DNA of 38,346 bases. It comes from a virus. Both the position numbers and the translations under genes were made by a program. Below, in pieces: positions 1-7,425 of the stretch (its first letter is position 1; each line of letters begins with the position of its first letter). The stretch is from positions 1 to 38,346 of IMG/VR virus record IMGVR_UViG_3300050821_023987. One strand, written 5' to 3'. The notes below the pieces were generated by a model. It was not told the DNA's origin. It ran no database searches and saw only the letters and a program-made list of their open reading frames with translations.

Positions 1-348
1 AGGGAATCTGGGCTCGCTCCCGTGGTTTTGGGCCGAAGCAATTTCCGCGACATGTACTGGACCATGGCGCAGATGCTGACGCATCATGCGAGCAATGGCT
101 GTAATCTACGCGCCGGCGATCTGCTGGCAAGCGGAACCGTGTCGGGTGCGGACAAAACCGCTCGCGGATGCCTGTTGGAGCTAACCTCGCGTGGCAAGGA
201 TCCGGTTAGTTTGCCGACGGGAGAGAAGAGGAAATTTCTGGAAGATGGAGACGAAATCATCCTCCGCGGATTCTGCGAACGAGACGGGTTCCGTCGCATC
301 GGACTGGGCAGTTGCCGGGGGACGATTGTGCCGGCGTCCACGACCTGA
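1..348 (+). CDS. fahA: Fumarylacetoacetase, C-terminal part (cut by window edge)
   Basis: Fumarylacetoacetase hydrolyses fumarylacetoacetate to fumarate and acetoacetate in the last step of tyrosine breakdown in the cytoplasm. The reading frame is open from base 1, so the gene starts outside the window and only about 115 C-terminal residues are present. They match the end of the family: a segment around YWTMAQMLTHHASNGCNLR, then GDLLASGTVSG, RGCLLELT, FLEDGDEIILRG and a final GSCRGTIVPA. These are the conserved catalytic-domain strands of the FAH fold. It lies outside the prophage, left of the tRNA-Asn scar, and so belongs to the host chromosome. It converges with the next gene. Identification is by family memory of these motifs; no search was run. 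Confidence 0.9.
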   Translation, partial: RESGLAPVVLGRSNFRDMYWTMAQMLTHHASNGCNLRAGDLLASGTVSGADKTARGCLLELTSRGKDPVSLPTGEKRKFLEDGDEIILRGFCERDGFRRIGLGSCRGTIVPASTT

Positions 349-470
349 CAACTCTGCCCTTGCACCGTTGCCGATCAGACGTTTTGACCACTCGTTTTCT
401 GCCCCTCCGGGTGCGAAATAATGAAATGGGCGTACTCGGTCACCCACCATGGCCGACCCTCAGCTAGCTG

Positions 471-827
471 TCAATCAACTCTTCCAACAGCATGCTGCCC
501 CAAAGACAACTCAATTGCCGCTCTCAACCTGCATCGATCGCTCTCATCGAGTGCCACGAAACGGAAGGGTTGTCGAGACCAACAGTCAGGATTCAGCATT
601 TCTGCCTCGCCCAGCACCACTCCTGTCTGAGTCAGGAACATCAACTTGACGCGGCAACCCCAATCCAGCGGTCTCTGCAACGAGAGCAGACCCCCGGTCA
701 AAGAAACGATCTTCAACTCGCCGCGACCGTGGCGACCGTCCGCAAATCGAAGAGCAACCGGAGTAGTGCCGGATAGCCGTGCGCGTGGGCTCCGGTGATA
801 GTAAGCCGCTTGAGAGGGGGTGGGCAT
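471..827 (-). CDS. Small PilZ-domain-like protein
   Basis: A 118-residue soluble protein. It opens with a basic RSPRAR stretch near residue 13, which resembles the RxxxR loop of PilZ domains, followed by a beta-rich region with VSLTGGLL, which resembles the (D/N)xSxxG motif with its first residue changed. PilZ domains bind cyclic-di-GMP and change motility, exopolysaccharide or signalling targets, but with the altered second motif binding is uncertain. I start it at the ATG at 827, which has AGGA a few bases upstream; an in-frame TTG at 839 would add four residues. It is host DNA just outside the attachment scar, transcribed away from it and towards the fumarylacetoacetase gene. Confidence 0.6.
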   Translation of the reverse strand: MPTPSQAAYYHRSPRARLSGTTPVALRFADGRHGRGELKIVSLTGGLLSLQRPLDWGCRVKLMFLTQTGVVLGEAEMLNPDCWSRQPFRFVALDESDRCRLRAAIELSLGQHAVGRVD

Positions 828-1003
828 GTTCCTAGACAAGTATGGCGCGTGGCGGCAAAGAGTAGCAGATTACGGAAGGATTTACGGAGTACAGTACCAG
901 TCGTACGCCCGTTGTCCATATCACGCTGACAGAACAATCTCAATGAATTACTCAACGGGAGGCGAGACTGCAGGTAAGAGGTTCGCAACCCCAAGAAAAG
1001 AAA

Positions 1004-1052
<49 letters not shown>

Positions 1053-1122
1053 AAAGGGTAAAAATCTAAGTGCCGTATCGTCCGTCGCTTACAGAGGAGT
1101 TCATCCGAAATCCCGCCCTCAG

Positions 1123-1180
1123 TTGGGCTATGACTTGGGCTATACGTATTATGCCAAAGTGGCAAAATCTGAAAGTGGCA
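1123..1180 (+). repeat. Two pairs of 9-bp direct repeats beside the att scar
   Basis: TTGGGCTAT occurs at 1123-1131 and 1135-1143, and AAAGTGGCA at 1156-1164 and 1172-1180. Both pairs are perfect and lie 70-130 bp inside the element from the tRNA remnant, in a non-coding stretch (1053-1197). Short phased repeats here are where phage integrases usually have arm-type binding sites. A related pair is seen at the other end (38292-38308). Binding by the integrase is inferred. Confidence 0.5.
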
Positions 1181-1197
1181 CTCCTTCCGCTGGCACG

Positions 1198-1794
1198 TTA
1201 CGCTTTGGCGGCCATCGCTACTGCGGCCCTTCCGCGCTCTATGCCATGTTTGATGACAGCCTTCAGCCCTTCGCGCTTCATTCGAGCGATTATTTCCTTT
1301 GAAGGAAGACCATAGTCAGGAAGAAACACCGCACCCTCGATCCAGAGGTCGGTGTCTATTCCACCCACATGTTTTAATCCGACGAAGATTATTACCGGAG
1401 CATCTATCTCGCGTCCACGAGCAGTCGCGGCCACTTCGTCCGTATGGAAAATGATTTCCTTTACCTTCCTCTTCCTATCGAACAGAACGGCAACGAACAC
1501 CATGTCCGGTTCACGAATGTCCCTTGCTTCTTTTCTATTGTGGATCTCGTGTCGCTCCACCTCTCGCCCGATTGCTTCCTCGCCTCCGGGGAACGCCTGC
1601 GCGAACTGGAGGGCGAGTTCCGGCTTGGTGAACTTCGCCTGTAAGGTCCACTTTGTCGGTCCCTTTATGACTTCGGCCTTCACTTCGTCGCCGCCACGCG
1701 CTGCGAACTCCAGAAATGAGCGTTCGACCATCTCCTGCTCCTCTGCCGAAGGAGTTTGCATGGTCAACTTGAAAACCAATTCCTTTTCTGACAT
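1198..1794 (-). CDS. Hypothetical protein (198 aa)
   Basis: Not recognised. A soluble, highly charged protein with a lysine/glutamate-rich N-terminal half and a more beta-like middle (hydrophobic strands MVFVAVLF and APVIIFVGLKHVGG), ending in a basic helix. No signal peptide or membrane segment. I start it at the ATG at 1794, which shares one base with the stop codon of the upstream gene (TGATG); the GTG just before would add one residue. This coupling makes the two genes one operon, likely co-translated. It is the last gene before the left end of the prophage, a usual location for cargo genes. No function can be given. Confidence 0.6.
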   Translation of the reverse strand: MSEKELVFKLTMQTPSAEEQEMVERSFLEFAARGGDEVKAEVIKGPTKWTLQAKFTKPELALQFAQAFPGGEEAIGREVERHEIHNRKEARDIREPDMVFVAVLFDRKRKVKEIIFHTDEVAATARGREIDAPVIIFVGLKHVGGIDTDLWIEGAVFLPDYGLPSKEIIARMKREGLKAVIKHGIERGRAAVAMAAKA

Positions 1795-2165
1795 CACCGT
1801 CCTGCTTTCGCGGACTTCACCAGTTCCCGGTGAACACCAGATCGAGCGATGCTGTTGTTGAGAGCGATGTCTTTATCACGGTGCACCAGAGCCTGCGTGA
1901 TAACGCGTTGGAGTTCACGGCGCACACTATCGGGCGCGAGGATGTGTTTCATCTCCGCCACAGATGTTCCCCACGCGTCTCCGAAGTCGCTCTCGGCTGG
2001 GTTACACCATACCGACTTCTCGAACTGGAGCGCCTTGATGGTGACCGGCGTCCCGAGGAAATCGAGCGTTCCGGACAACTCGATTAACTGCTGACACTCA
2101 GACGTGTCAGGATTGGGAGATTGCATCAGGGTGAGTGGGCCGAATATCGTGCGTAGAGTCTCCAT
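1794..2165 (-). CDS. Hypothetical protein (123 aa)
   Basis: Not recognised. Small soluble protein; the N-terminal half is probably beta-rich (METLRTIFGPLTL, then FLGTPVTIKALQFEK), the C-terminal half helical and charged. GGAGGG lies about 11 bases before the ATG. Its stop overlaps the start of the next gene by one base, so both are in one operon read towards the tRNA remnant. It is divergent from the small gene at 2262. The pair looks like prophage cargo, but neither member matches a family I know. Confidence 0.6.
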   Translation of the reverse strand: METLRTIFGPLTLMQSPNPDTSECQQLIELSGTLDFLGTPVTIKALQFEKSVWCNPAESDFGDAWGTSVAEMKHILAPDSVRRELQRVITQALVHRDKDIALNNSIARSGVHRELVKSAKAGR

Positions 2166-2261
2166 TAAAATTGGTTCCCTCCGCCATCAGTTCTACGCGA
2201 ACGAACGCGGGCCTGAAAGTTACCGTGGTTGCCCATCATCCGGGGCGGTAGAATTGAGCGC

Positions 2262-2450
2262 ATGGACTACACAGCGATGCTCGACGGGGCGGGGAACGAG
2301 GTTACAACGGAAGTGGCCGCAGAGGCCGTAAAGTGGTTTGCTGAACTGTGGGCAAGTGGCAGGTTCGATTGTGGCCCGCAGGATTATGAGTTCATGGTTC
2401 GGCGATGCGTCGAAGCGCGTGCCGCTAGGAACGAAGGCGCGGAGTTGTGA
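2262..2450 (+). CDS. Small hypothetical protein (62 aa)
   Basis: Not recognised. A short acidic, mostly helical protein starting MDYTAMLDGAG, with two tryptophans in a central helix and a C-terminal arginine-rich helix. The ATG at 2262 was preferred over an upstream non-ATG start that would add 11 residues of unlikely composition. Only a weak ribosome-binding site is visible. It stands alone on the plus strand between two minus-strand operons, converging with the ITQTCDL gene. It may be a real single gene or a chance ORF. Confidence 0.4.
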   Translation: MDYTAMLDGAGNEVTTEVAAEAVKWFAELWASGRFDCGPQDYEFMVRRCVEARAARNEGAEL

Positions 2451-2498
2451 TTACCCCTCCCGGCGAGGCTTCCCGAGCGCGATGCGGCGTGTCCGAGC

Positions 2499-3233
2499 TC
2501 AACTGAATTTGACCCACAGGGCACTGGGGCCACATCTATCGCATCCGCCAAATGAAGCGTCAGCAGTCAAACTCTTCCTCTCCACGACAGCGGCGGTCAG
2601 AAAGCAGCGAAGACATAGATAGTCCCCGCTTTGAGACACTTTATCTTCAGCGGAAAAGCCAAATGGGCGACCATGAAATTGCGCCAGATGCATCTGAAGG
2701 CGAGCGCGACCCTCGTTTGAGAGTCGCTTGGCCAACTTCGCCTCCCTCATGTAGGAATTGTGCACGGGAGTGGTCTGGCTCAAGTCCGCGAAACTTTTCT
2801 CACGCACTCCCGGTTCTCCTACTGGAAGATAAAATAGATAATTAACCTCATTCTTTTCGAGAGAACCCCGCTTGCTCTCGCTGAGAGTCCGGGCTGTGTA
2901 CACCGGAGCAACGTGAACGAAATTGCGTCTTTCGAGATCACAAGTTTGTGTAATCACCATGATCGTCCGCTTGGTGGCTTTTGCAAGCACGAGCTCGTCA
3001 GGTGTACTCCATTCCTCTGGCGCGGTACCGGCAACGAAAGGACGGAACGATTTCGGTGTGTTACCAGCAAGTGCCTGTGCGAGCGTTACCGGAAAGCTTG
3101 GTCGGAGCAGGACCCATTTGCCGCTCCCAGCGGGCGGCATGAAGACGACCGGAACATTGTCCAAGATATCGCCTTGGAAGAAGCCGGTTGGATCAGGATT
3201 AAGATCGTACCAATCAGCCGCATCAATAATCAT
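2499..3233 (-). CDS. Unknown protein with ITQTCDL motif (244 aa)
   Basis: Soluble protein of unknown function. Key visible features are an N-terminal GFFQGDILDNVPVVFMPP stretch (residues 18-35), a strongly hydrophobic strand leading into ITQTCDLE in the first half, and a C-terminal half rich in basic helices (YMREAKLAKRLSNEGR) with several cysteines near the end (CLRC, CDRC). Proteins with a 'GDI...VP...(I/V)(S/T)Q(T/S)CDL' layout recur in accessory regions of many bacteria, as far as I recall, without an assigned role. It follows the 119-residue gene by 14 bases and the SDH_sah-type protease gene before that, so the three form one operon. The conserved Cys-Asp could be catalytic or metal-binding; this is a guess. 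Confidence 0.6.
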   Translation of the reverse strand: MIIDAADWYDLNPDPTGFFQGDILDNVPVVFMPPAGSGKWVLLRPSFPVTLAQALAGNTPKSFRPFVAGTAPEEWSTPDELVLAKATKRTIMVITQTCDLERRNFVHVAPVYTARTLSESKRGSLEKNEVNYLFYLPVGEPGVREKSFADLSQTTPVHNSYMREAKLAKRLSNEGRARLQMHLAQFHGRPFGFSAEDKVSQSGDYLCLRCFLTAAVVERKSLTADASFGGCDRCGPSALWVKFS

Positions 3234-3247
3234 GCTGCCGCGCAGCC

Positions 3248-3607
3248 CTAACGGGGGAATCCATATCCGAGCTCAGGCCCCACATCGTGCTCACTTGGCT
3301 CATCTGGTTCCGGAGAATATGCAATGAGATTCAGTACCGCGATTTGCAGCGGGTCGTCTTGATTTCCCGAAAAGAGCGGCAATTGCTCCTTTGCTGATGG
3401 CTCGTACAGCAAAGGCTCTTGGAACTTTAGCCATTCAATTCCGAATACGACCGGAAACGGGTCCAGCGGCACCGTACCAACATTCGGTGTGGGCACGAAG
3501 GCAGCAACGTTAGAGCTGGAAAAAATCCAAGGCGTCGCCTCGCCTGACGTTCGAGTCCACGCTTTCTGCTGCTTAACAATCTCTTCGGCATTCGTTGAAG
3601 TCGTCAT
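3248..3607 (-). CDS. Hypothetical protein in protease operon (119 aa)
   Basis: Not recognised. The middle is aromatic and proline-rich (WIFSSSNVAAFVPTPNVGTVPLDPFPVVFGIEWLKF) and the C-terminus is acidic (PDEPSEHDVGPELGYG). I start it at the ATG at 3607, which overlaps the stop of the protease gene as ATGA and has GGAG 7 bases upstream; an ATG at 3619 would add four residues. The tight overlap implies translational coupling with the protease gene, so the product may be its partner or substrate. No membrane segment. Confidence 0.55.
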   Translation of the reverse strand: MTTSTNAEEIVKQQKAWTRTSGEATPWIFSSSNVAAFVPTPNVGTVPLDPFPVVFGIEWLKFQEPLLYEPSAKEQLPLFSGNQDDPLQIAVLNLIAYSPEPDEPSEHDVGPELGYGFPR

Positions 3608-4623
3608 GATTTGCTCCATCCCATATCCAGAATCTGCTCTTGGAAGCCTGTGGCTTGCGGCATTCCCGGAATTTGACCGGGGGCGAACCTTCGAACGATT
3701 TTCTTGGTTCTATATGTGAACCCAACATCCGCGCTCTCGATGAAGGCTCCTTCTATTTCGATTGTCTTTACGGACTCGACGCCCAAAGCGATGTCAGGGT
3801 TGTAGGGTGTGTCGAGTTGAAGTGCGTCTGCATATCCTCTGAAGCACTTCCACAATTGCTTCTCCAACTCGTCAGTTGCCTCTGTCACTTCCAACGCTAT
3901 GACCTTCTTCGCCTCACGGCGACCAATTATGTAATCGTGTGAATACAGCTCCTTTGTCAGCACCTTAACGATGGCTTCAATTTCCTTCTTTTTTGAAACC
4001 GGGTCCATATGAAAAGCCAGCAACTTGGACGCCAGAAGTTTTATCTGCTCTTTGGCTCTGTACACTTGTCCAAGAGCCATCGGCTGCACCGTATCGGAAA
4101 GCTTCCTAAAAACCTCGATCATCCCCGGACCAGCCTTGATGTTTGCCTCTTCTCGCGCCAAGTTGAGGTAGGAGGCAACATCCTCAACGCTGACTGGCAA
4201 ATACTGAAGCTGGCCGGGCTGCGCTGGGTTCTGAGCCATCGGATTGAATGGACTTGTGATTGTGGGATCGACCGGACTCAATTGCGCCATTGGACCCATG
4301 ACAATCTCATCCGCCCCAAGTGCCAGAAGTGTCGCGGTGCTGTGTGCTTTGAACGGAATTAGCACCGAGAAGCGACTGCAATATTCCCGAATGAGGTTGG
4401 TCAGCCCCCAAGCAGCCATCGTTAGTCCACCTATGCTGTATAGCACCAGATCAATCTGCTGCACCTTTCCAATGCGGCTTAGGGCCTCATAAAAATACGG
4501 GAACACGTCCATCCCAATCCGGGTCTCTGCACCCCCTCGGTCGCCGGTCAAATAAGCGATGACGCGGGTGCCGCGAAGGTGTTCGAGTTGCTTCAGTTCT
4601 TCTCGCCGTTCGTCAACGGTCAT
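3604..4623 (-). CDS. SDH_sah-type serine protease (ClpP/SppA fold)
   Basis: A 339-residue protein of the serine-dehydrogenase-proteinase family (ClpP/crotonase fold, related to SppA). A helical N-terminus leads to the hallmark LVLYSIGGLTMAA (residues 59-71), where the two glycines (65, 66) form the oxyanion region. This is followed by FKAHSTATLLALGADEIVMG, with Ser95 as likely nucleophile, and AQLSPVDP. The C-terminal third is charged and helical. It lacks a signal peptide or membrane span, so it should act in the cytoplasm. It is the first gene of a three-gene operon (next gene overlaps by 4 bases). Family members are peptidases with poorly known substrates. Its presence in prophage cargo next to the unknown ITQTCDL protein suggests a role in host takeover or defence; that is inference. 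Confidence 0.8.
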   Translation of the reverse strand: MTVDERREELKQLEHLRGTRVIAYLTGDRGGAETRIGMDVFPYFYEALSRIGKVQQIDLVLYSIGGLTMAAWGLTNLIREYCSRFSVLIPFKAHSTATLLALGADEIVMGPMAQLSPVDPTITSPFNPMAQNPAQPGQLQYLPVSVEDVASYLNLAREEANIKAGPGMIEVFRKLSDTVQPMALGQVYRAKEQIKLLASKLLAFHMDPVSKKKEIEAIVKVLTKELYSHDYIIGRREAKKVIALEVTEATDELEKQLWKCFRGYADALQLDTPYNPDIALGVESVKTIEIEGAFIESADVGFTYRTKKIVRRFAPGQIPGMPQATGFQEQILDMGWSKS

Positions 4624-5164
4624 TCAGTAGAGGTCGTCCTCTTGACTTCTGAAATCCTTGGACCTTATCGGGGGGCTGCCGGGCTTGCAAAATCTTGGTG
4701 CTCAGGGCATTGCCGAGAATTGTACTACCAGTTGTCAAACCAACCCCAGAACCATTTAGTATACCGCCCTATACCCATTCCCATCGGCACAGCGCTCCAG
4801 AACATTAGACTACGGATTGGCTCCTGATCTATGGTGACCGAGGTCGCGTTACCGTTGCAGAAACAGGGCATGTCCTGCCCCAAAAAAGCCCCTCCATTAC
4901 TCACGAAAGGTGTGATGGCTCTTGTGTATCTCCCACATCGACAGGCACTCGCGTCTGGAAGCCCGCTTCGAATTAGCCACTGGCCCTTCCGGCGCTCCGT
5001 GGCATAAAGGGGAGCCCCTTCTTGCGCTGCCCGGCGCAAATGTCAATCTGACAAAAATCCGGCTGGACTTCCTGCGCCGTCAGAGCGAACGTACCCCAAG
5101 TGCGGGAGCAGTTCGGACGCGTGGCCCTGCTGCCGGAACCCCACTCGCATCGGACAAGTTCAAA
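4624..5164. other. Intergenic region between divergent cargo operons
   Basis: No convincing gene. It must hold the promoters for the minus-strand protease operon and the plus-strand GNAT operon. Open frames exist on both strands (4725-5039 minus; the plus frame of the next gene open back to 4922), but their composition is irregular, and they overlap each other. I see no tRNA, strong hairpin or clear -35/-10 pair that I would defend. Confidence 0.4.
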
Positions 5165-5461
5165 ATGACGCTACAATATTCGCTGATGGATTACGAACAC
5201 TGGCTCGATGAAGTCAAGGCGGCACTCGACTCGGTCAACATGCCGATGATCGACTGGCAGGGCGTGTGGCCATTCGACTTTCAAGCTGAATATGACTCGG
5301 GAACCAAACCCCACGATGCGGCAATGAGGGCGAACCGATACTGGTGGCGCGAGCAGAATAAGTCTCTGAAGCAAGACTGTCGGGAGAGCAAAGACTGCTG
5401 GTTGCCCCGTGGGCATCGAGGAGTTTGTCAGCCTGTAGCGGAGAATATCGCCCGCCGATGA
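5165..5461 (+). CDS. Hypothetical protein (98 aa)
   Basis: Not recognised. An acidic, tryptophan-rich soluble protein (MDYEHWLDEVKAALDSV, then DWQGVWPFDFQ and RYWWREQ) ending in a Cys-containing tail (DCRESKDCWLPRGHRGVCQ) that could bind metal. The frame is open back to 4922, but I start at 5165 because the upstream translation looks random; 5186 is another possibility. Its stop overlaps the next start as ATGA, so it is the first gene of a three-gene operon with the GNAT-DUF2314 fusion. Confidence 0.55.
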   Translation: MTLQYSLMDYEHWLDEVKAALDSVNMPMIDWQGVWPFDFQAEYDSGTKPHDAAMRANRYWWREQNKSLKQDCRESKDCWLPRGHRGVCQPVAENIARR

Positions 5462-6078
5462 CGCATCGTGACCAATCCGTTTCGAAGAACCTCACCGAAT
5501 TCATGCGCGCTGTGTGGGCCGAGACTGAGCCTAATCCGCTTAATAACCGTGAGCGCATCTATCAAAATCAAGTCGCAATCGAAGTATCGCCGTTCGGAGA
5601 TGCCATTCGCTTACAACACCTCCGGGTGCTCACGAATGTTCGAGCAGGACACGGCAGTCGGACAATGCAATGGCTCTGTGGCCTTGCCGACAAACATGGA
5701 GTGATATTGAGGGCGACGGCAAAATCCACGGACAAGAAGAGGATGAGCAGCCAGCAACTGAAGGCTTGGTACAAGAGACTGGGCTTCAGCCTTACAGGCA
5801 ATGATGTGGAACGCCTGCCCGTGTCCTCGCCAACTTACCAGCGAGGCGACTATGTGAAAGTCGAGTTCCCGGACGAAACGACGGGGATTGGCGAATGGAT
5901 GTGGATTCGTGTCCATCGCTGCGACGAAGAGAAGAAGCTCGTCTTTGGTACGCTCGACAATGAGCCAGTGAACGACTACGGCGGCAATGTTGAACTCGGT
6001 TCGGAACTCGCCGTCGCCTACTCCCAGATTCGAGAGCACAAGAAGCCGACCGAGTTCACGAAGCAAAGACCGTGCTGA
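5458..6078 (+). CDS. GNAT-like acetyltransferase fused to DUF2314-like domain
   Basis: A 206-residue protein with two regions. Residues about 38-112 read as a GNAT acetyltransferase: a core strand (IRLQHLRVLTNV), the acetyl-CoA loop RAGHGSRTM, a helix, and the closing LKAWYKRLGF that is typical of GNAT motif B. Residues about 130-195 (YVKVEFPDE, GEWMWIRVHR, FGTLDNEP, GSELAVAYSQI) resemble DUF2314, a small beta domain of unknown role. The ATG overlaps the previous stop (ATGA) and the next gene overlaps its end by 7 bases, so translation is coupled across all three. The substrate of the acetyltransferase is unknown; a role in modifying a host or toxin protein is only a suggestion. Confidence 0.65.
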   Translation: MTHRDQSVSKNLTEFMRAVWAETEPNPLNNRERIYQNQVAIEVSPFGDAIRLQHLRVLTNVRAGHGSRTMQWLCGLADKHGVILRATAKSTDKKRMSSQQLKAWYKRLGFSLTGNDVERLPVSSPTYQRGDYVKVEFPDETTGIGEWMWIRVHRCDEEKKLVFGTLDNEPVNDYGGNVELGSELAVAYSQIREHKKPTEFTKQRPC

Positions 6079-6386
6079 AGCTCACCAATGTCGTGGTTCG
6101 GAATGTGCGTGATCGTGACGGCAACAAACTTGGCTGCGTAATTGAACCGCACGATGGCACCGAAGTTGGAGTGATTGTGGCGGCACGAGTCGCTACGGAT
6201 CGGATGTATGCCGAATACTCTGAGGCGTCAAACATCGAAAGCCGAATCTGCGCAACTGATGTCAGCGGAAAACCGAAGTGGGCCGTGTCACCAAACTTCC
6301 TTCATCTGGCCGAGATAGGCACGGAAGAAGCGTCATACATCTGGGGCGACCTTCACGCTCACAAGAGTCGGGGATTGACTCGATGA
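6072..6386 (+). CDS. Hypothetical protein (104 aa)
   Basis: Not recognised. Small, probably beta-rich protein (LTNVVVRNVRDRDGNKLGCVIEPHDGTEVGVIVAARVATDRM). I start it at the GTG at 6072, which overlaps the end of the GNAT-DUF2314 gene by 7 bases; no better start exists nearby. Last gene of the operon. Its 3' end overlaps that of the minus-strand restriction operon by 28 bases, so the two operons collide tail to tail with no room for a terminator. Confidence 0.5.
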   Translation: MLKLTNVVVRNVRDRDGNKLGCVIEPHDGTEVGVIVAARVATDRMYAEYSEASNIESRICATDVSGKPKWAVSPNFLHLAEIGTEEASYIWGDLHAHKSRGLTR

Positions 6387-7078
6387 TTCGCTCCCATGAT
6401 GTGCTGAATGTCCGCCACCAGAGCAGCGAGGTCACGCATCAGCGGATTGCCATTGATGTTGGTGAACGCCATGACGTTCGCTGGAAGCGCCTGAATGAGT
6501 GCGGCTGGTGCGTAGATAGCATTGAAGCCCCGGTAGGCGTATGACACCAGTCGGTCGTAGCTGAACTCATCGGGTTGGTTAAATAACCCCCAGCCAACGG
6601 TCGGAGAGAGAAGATTTCCTGAACCACTGGCCAAAAGCCGCTCTCGTGCGGCGAAGCTTTTTACGCTGACGATGATATTGAATGGATCTCCCAGCAAGTA
6701 GAAGTCACCAACCCACTTCCAATAGTCAGGCATCCTGTCGAACGTACCGCCGTTCGGCCCAGCGACACCCGCCTCAAGTCCAAATCGGCAAAGCCTCTCA
6801 GAGATATTTCCCGTAGTGGCAGCGGGGATTGGGTTTTGAGCATTAGCATTGACTTGCTGAAGGTGAGCAACTATCGGATCAATCTGGGCATAAATCGCAG
6901 CCGAAGGCTGACCCACCAGTCCCAGTGCTGCGAGTGCGGCATTGACGTGTCCCGCTGCGGCCATAAGGGAAGTATGCAGTTCTGGCCGCTGGTTGCATAG
7001 GTCTGGTACTCGAAAAGTTACTTGGGAAAGTGAGAGCGCAGGCCTTGCATCAGAATATCTGGTTCCTTGGTCTGGCAT
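6359..7078 (-). CDS. Fourth protein of restriction operon, possible nuclease (239 aa)
   Basis: Not firmly recognised. The N-terminal half is helical (VPDLCNQRPELHTSLMAAAGHVNAALAALG). The second half has a well-ordered core: WVGDFYLLGDPFNIIVSVKSF, followed by an arginine-containing helix, SPTVGWGLFNQPDEF and RGFNAIYAP. The spacing of the Asp in GD and the Lys in VSVKSF is reminiscent of a PD-(D/E)xK nuclease centre with a Ser at the middle position, but this is weak. It begins inside the end of vsr (about 60-base overlap; ATG 7078, weak ribosome site), so it is the last gene of the methyltransferase-nuclease-vsr operon. It could be a second restriction enzyme or an accessory subunit. Confidence 0.55.
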   Translation of the reverse strand: MPDQGTRYSDARPALSLSQVTFRVPDLCNQRPELHTSLMAAAGHVNAALAALGLVGQPSAAIYAQIDPIVAHLQQVNANAQNPIPAATTGNISERLCRFGLEAGVAGPNGGTFDRMPDYWKWVGDFYLLGDPFNIIVSVKSFAARERLLASGSGNLLSPTVGWGLFNQPDEFSYDRLVSYAYRGFNAIYAPAALIQALPANVMAFTNINGNPLMRDLAALVADIQHIMGANHRVNPRLL

Positions 7079-7425
7079 TCCCAAAAGGTGAGCACTTTCC
7101 AGCCGAGCCTCCGCAACTGTTTCGCATTTCTCTTGTCACGAGCGGCATTCCCTGATCTCTTCATGTGCCAGAACTCGGCGTTCGTGGCTGGCACGACCCG
7201 ACCGTACCGGCATTTGTGCATGTGGAAGAAGCAGCCGTGTACGAAAATCGCAACCTTGCGCCCCGGCATGACAATATCCGGCTTGCCCGGCAAATCAGTG
7301 CGGTGCAGTCGGTAGCGTAGACCCATCTCGCAAAGCAGCCTTCGCACCACGATTTCGGGCTGGGTGTTCTTAGACCGGATCGCAGCCATGTTGCGGCTGC
7401 GCTGTTCTGGAGTGTGAACGTCCAT
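7018..7425 (-). CDS. vsr: Very short patch repair endonuclease
   Basis: Vsr nicks DNA next to T:G mismatches that arise when 5-methylcytosine deaminates, starting repair at Dcm-type sites. The 135-residue protein has the full family layout: TPEQRSRNMAAIRSKNT at the N-terminus, PGKPDIVMP (active-site Asp), VAIFVHGCFFHMHKC with zinc-ligand His/Cys residues, and FWHMKRSGNAARDKRN. Length is normal for Vsr (about 130-155). Its ATG overlaps the stop of the EcoRII-like nuclease gene (ATGA). Its presence fits a C5 methyltransferase in the same operon and tells that methylated inner cytosines are protected from mutation. No missing key residue is apparent. Confidence 0.93.
   Translation of the reverse strand: MDVHTPEQRSRNMAAIRSKNTQPEIVVRRLLCEMGLRYRLHRTDLPGKPDIVMPGRKVAIFVHGCFFHMHKCRYGRVVPATNAEFWHMKRSGNAARDKRNAKQLRRLGWKVLTFWECQTKEPDILMQGLRSHFPK

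Noticed and set aside
4725-5039. A 104-codon minus-strand frame between the protease operon and the GNAT operon
   Set aside because: Irregular composition, no ribosome site and overlap with another doubtful frame; kept only as intergenic note.
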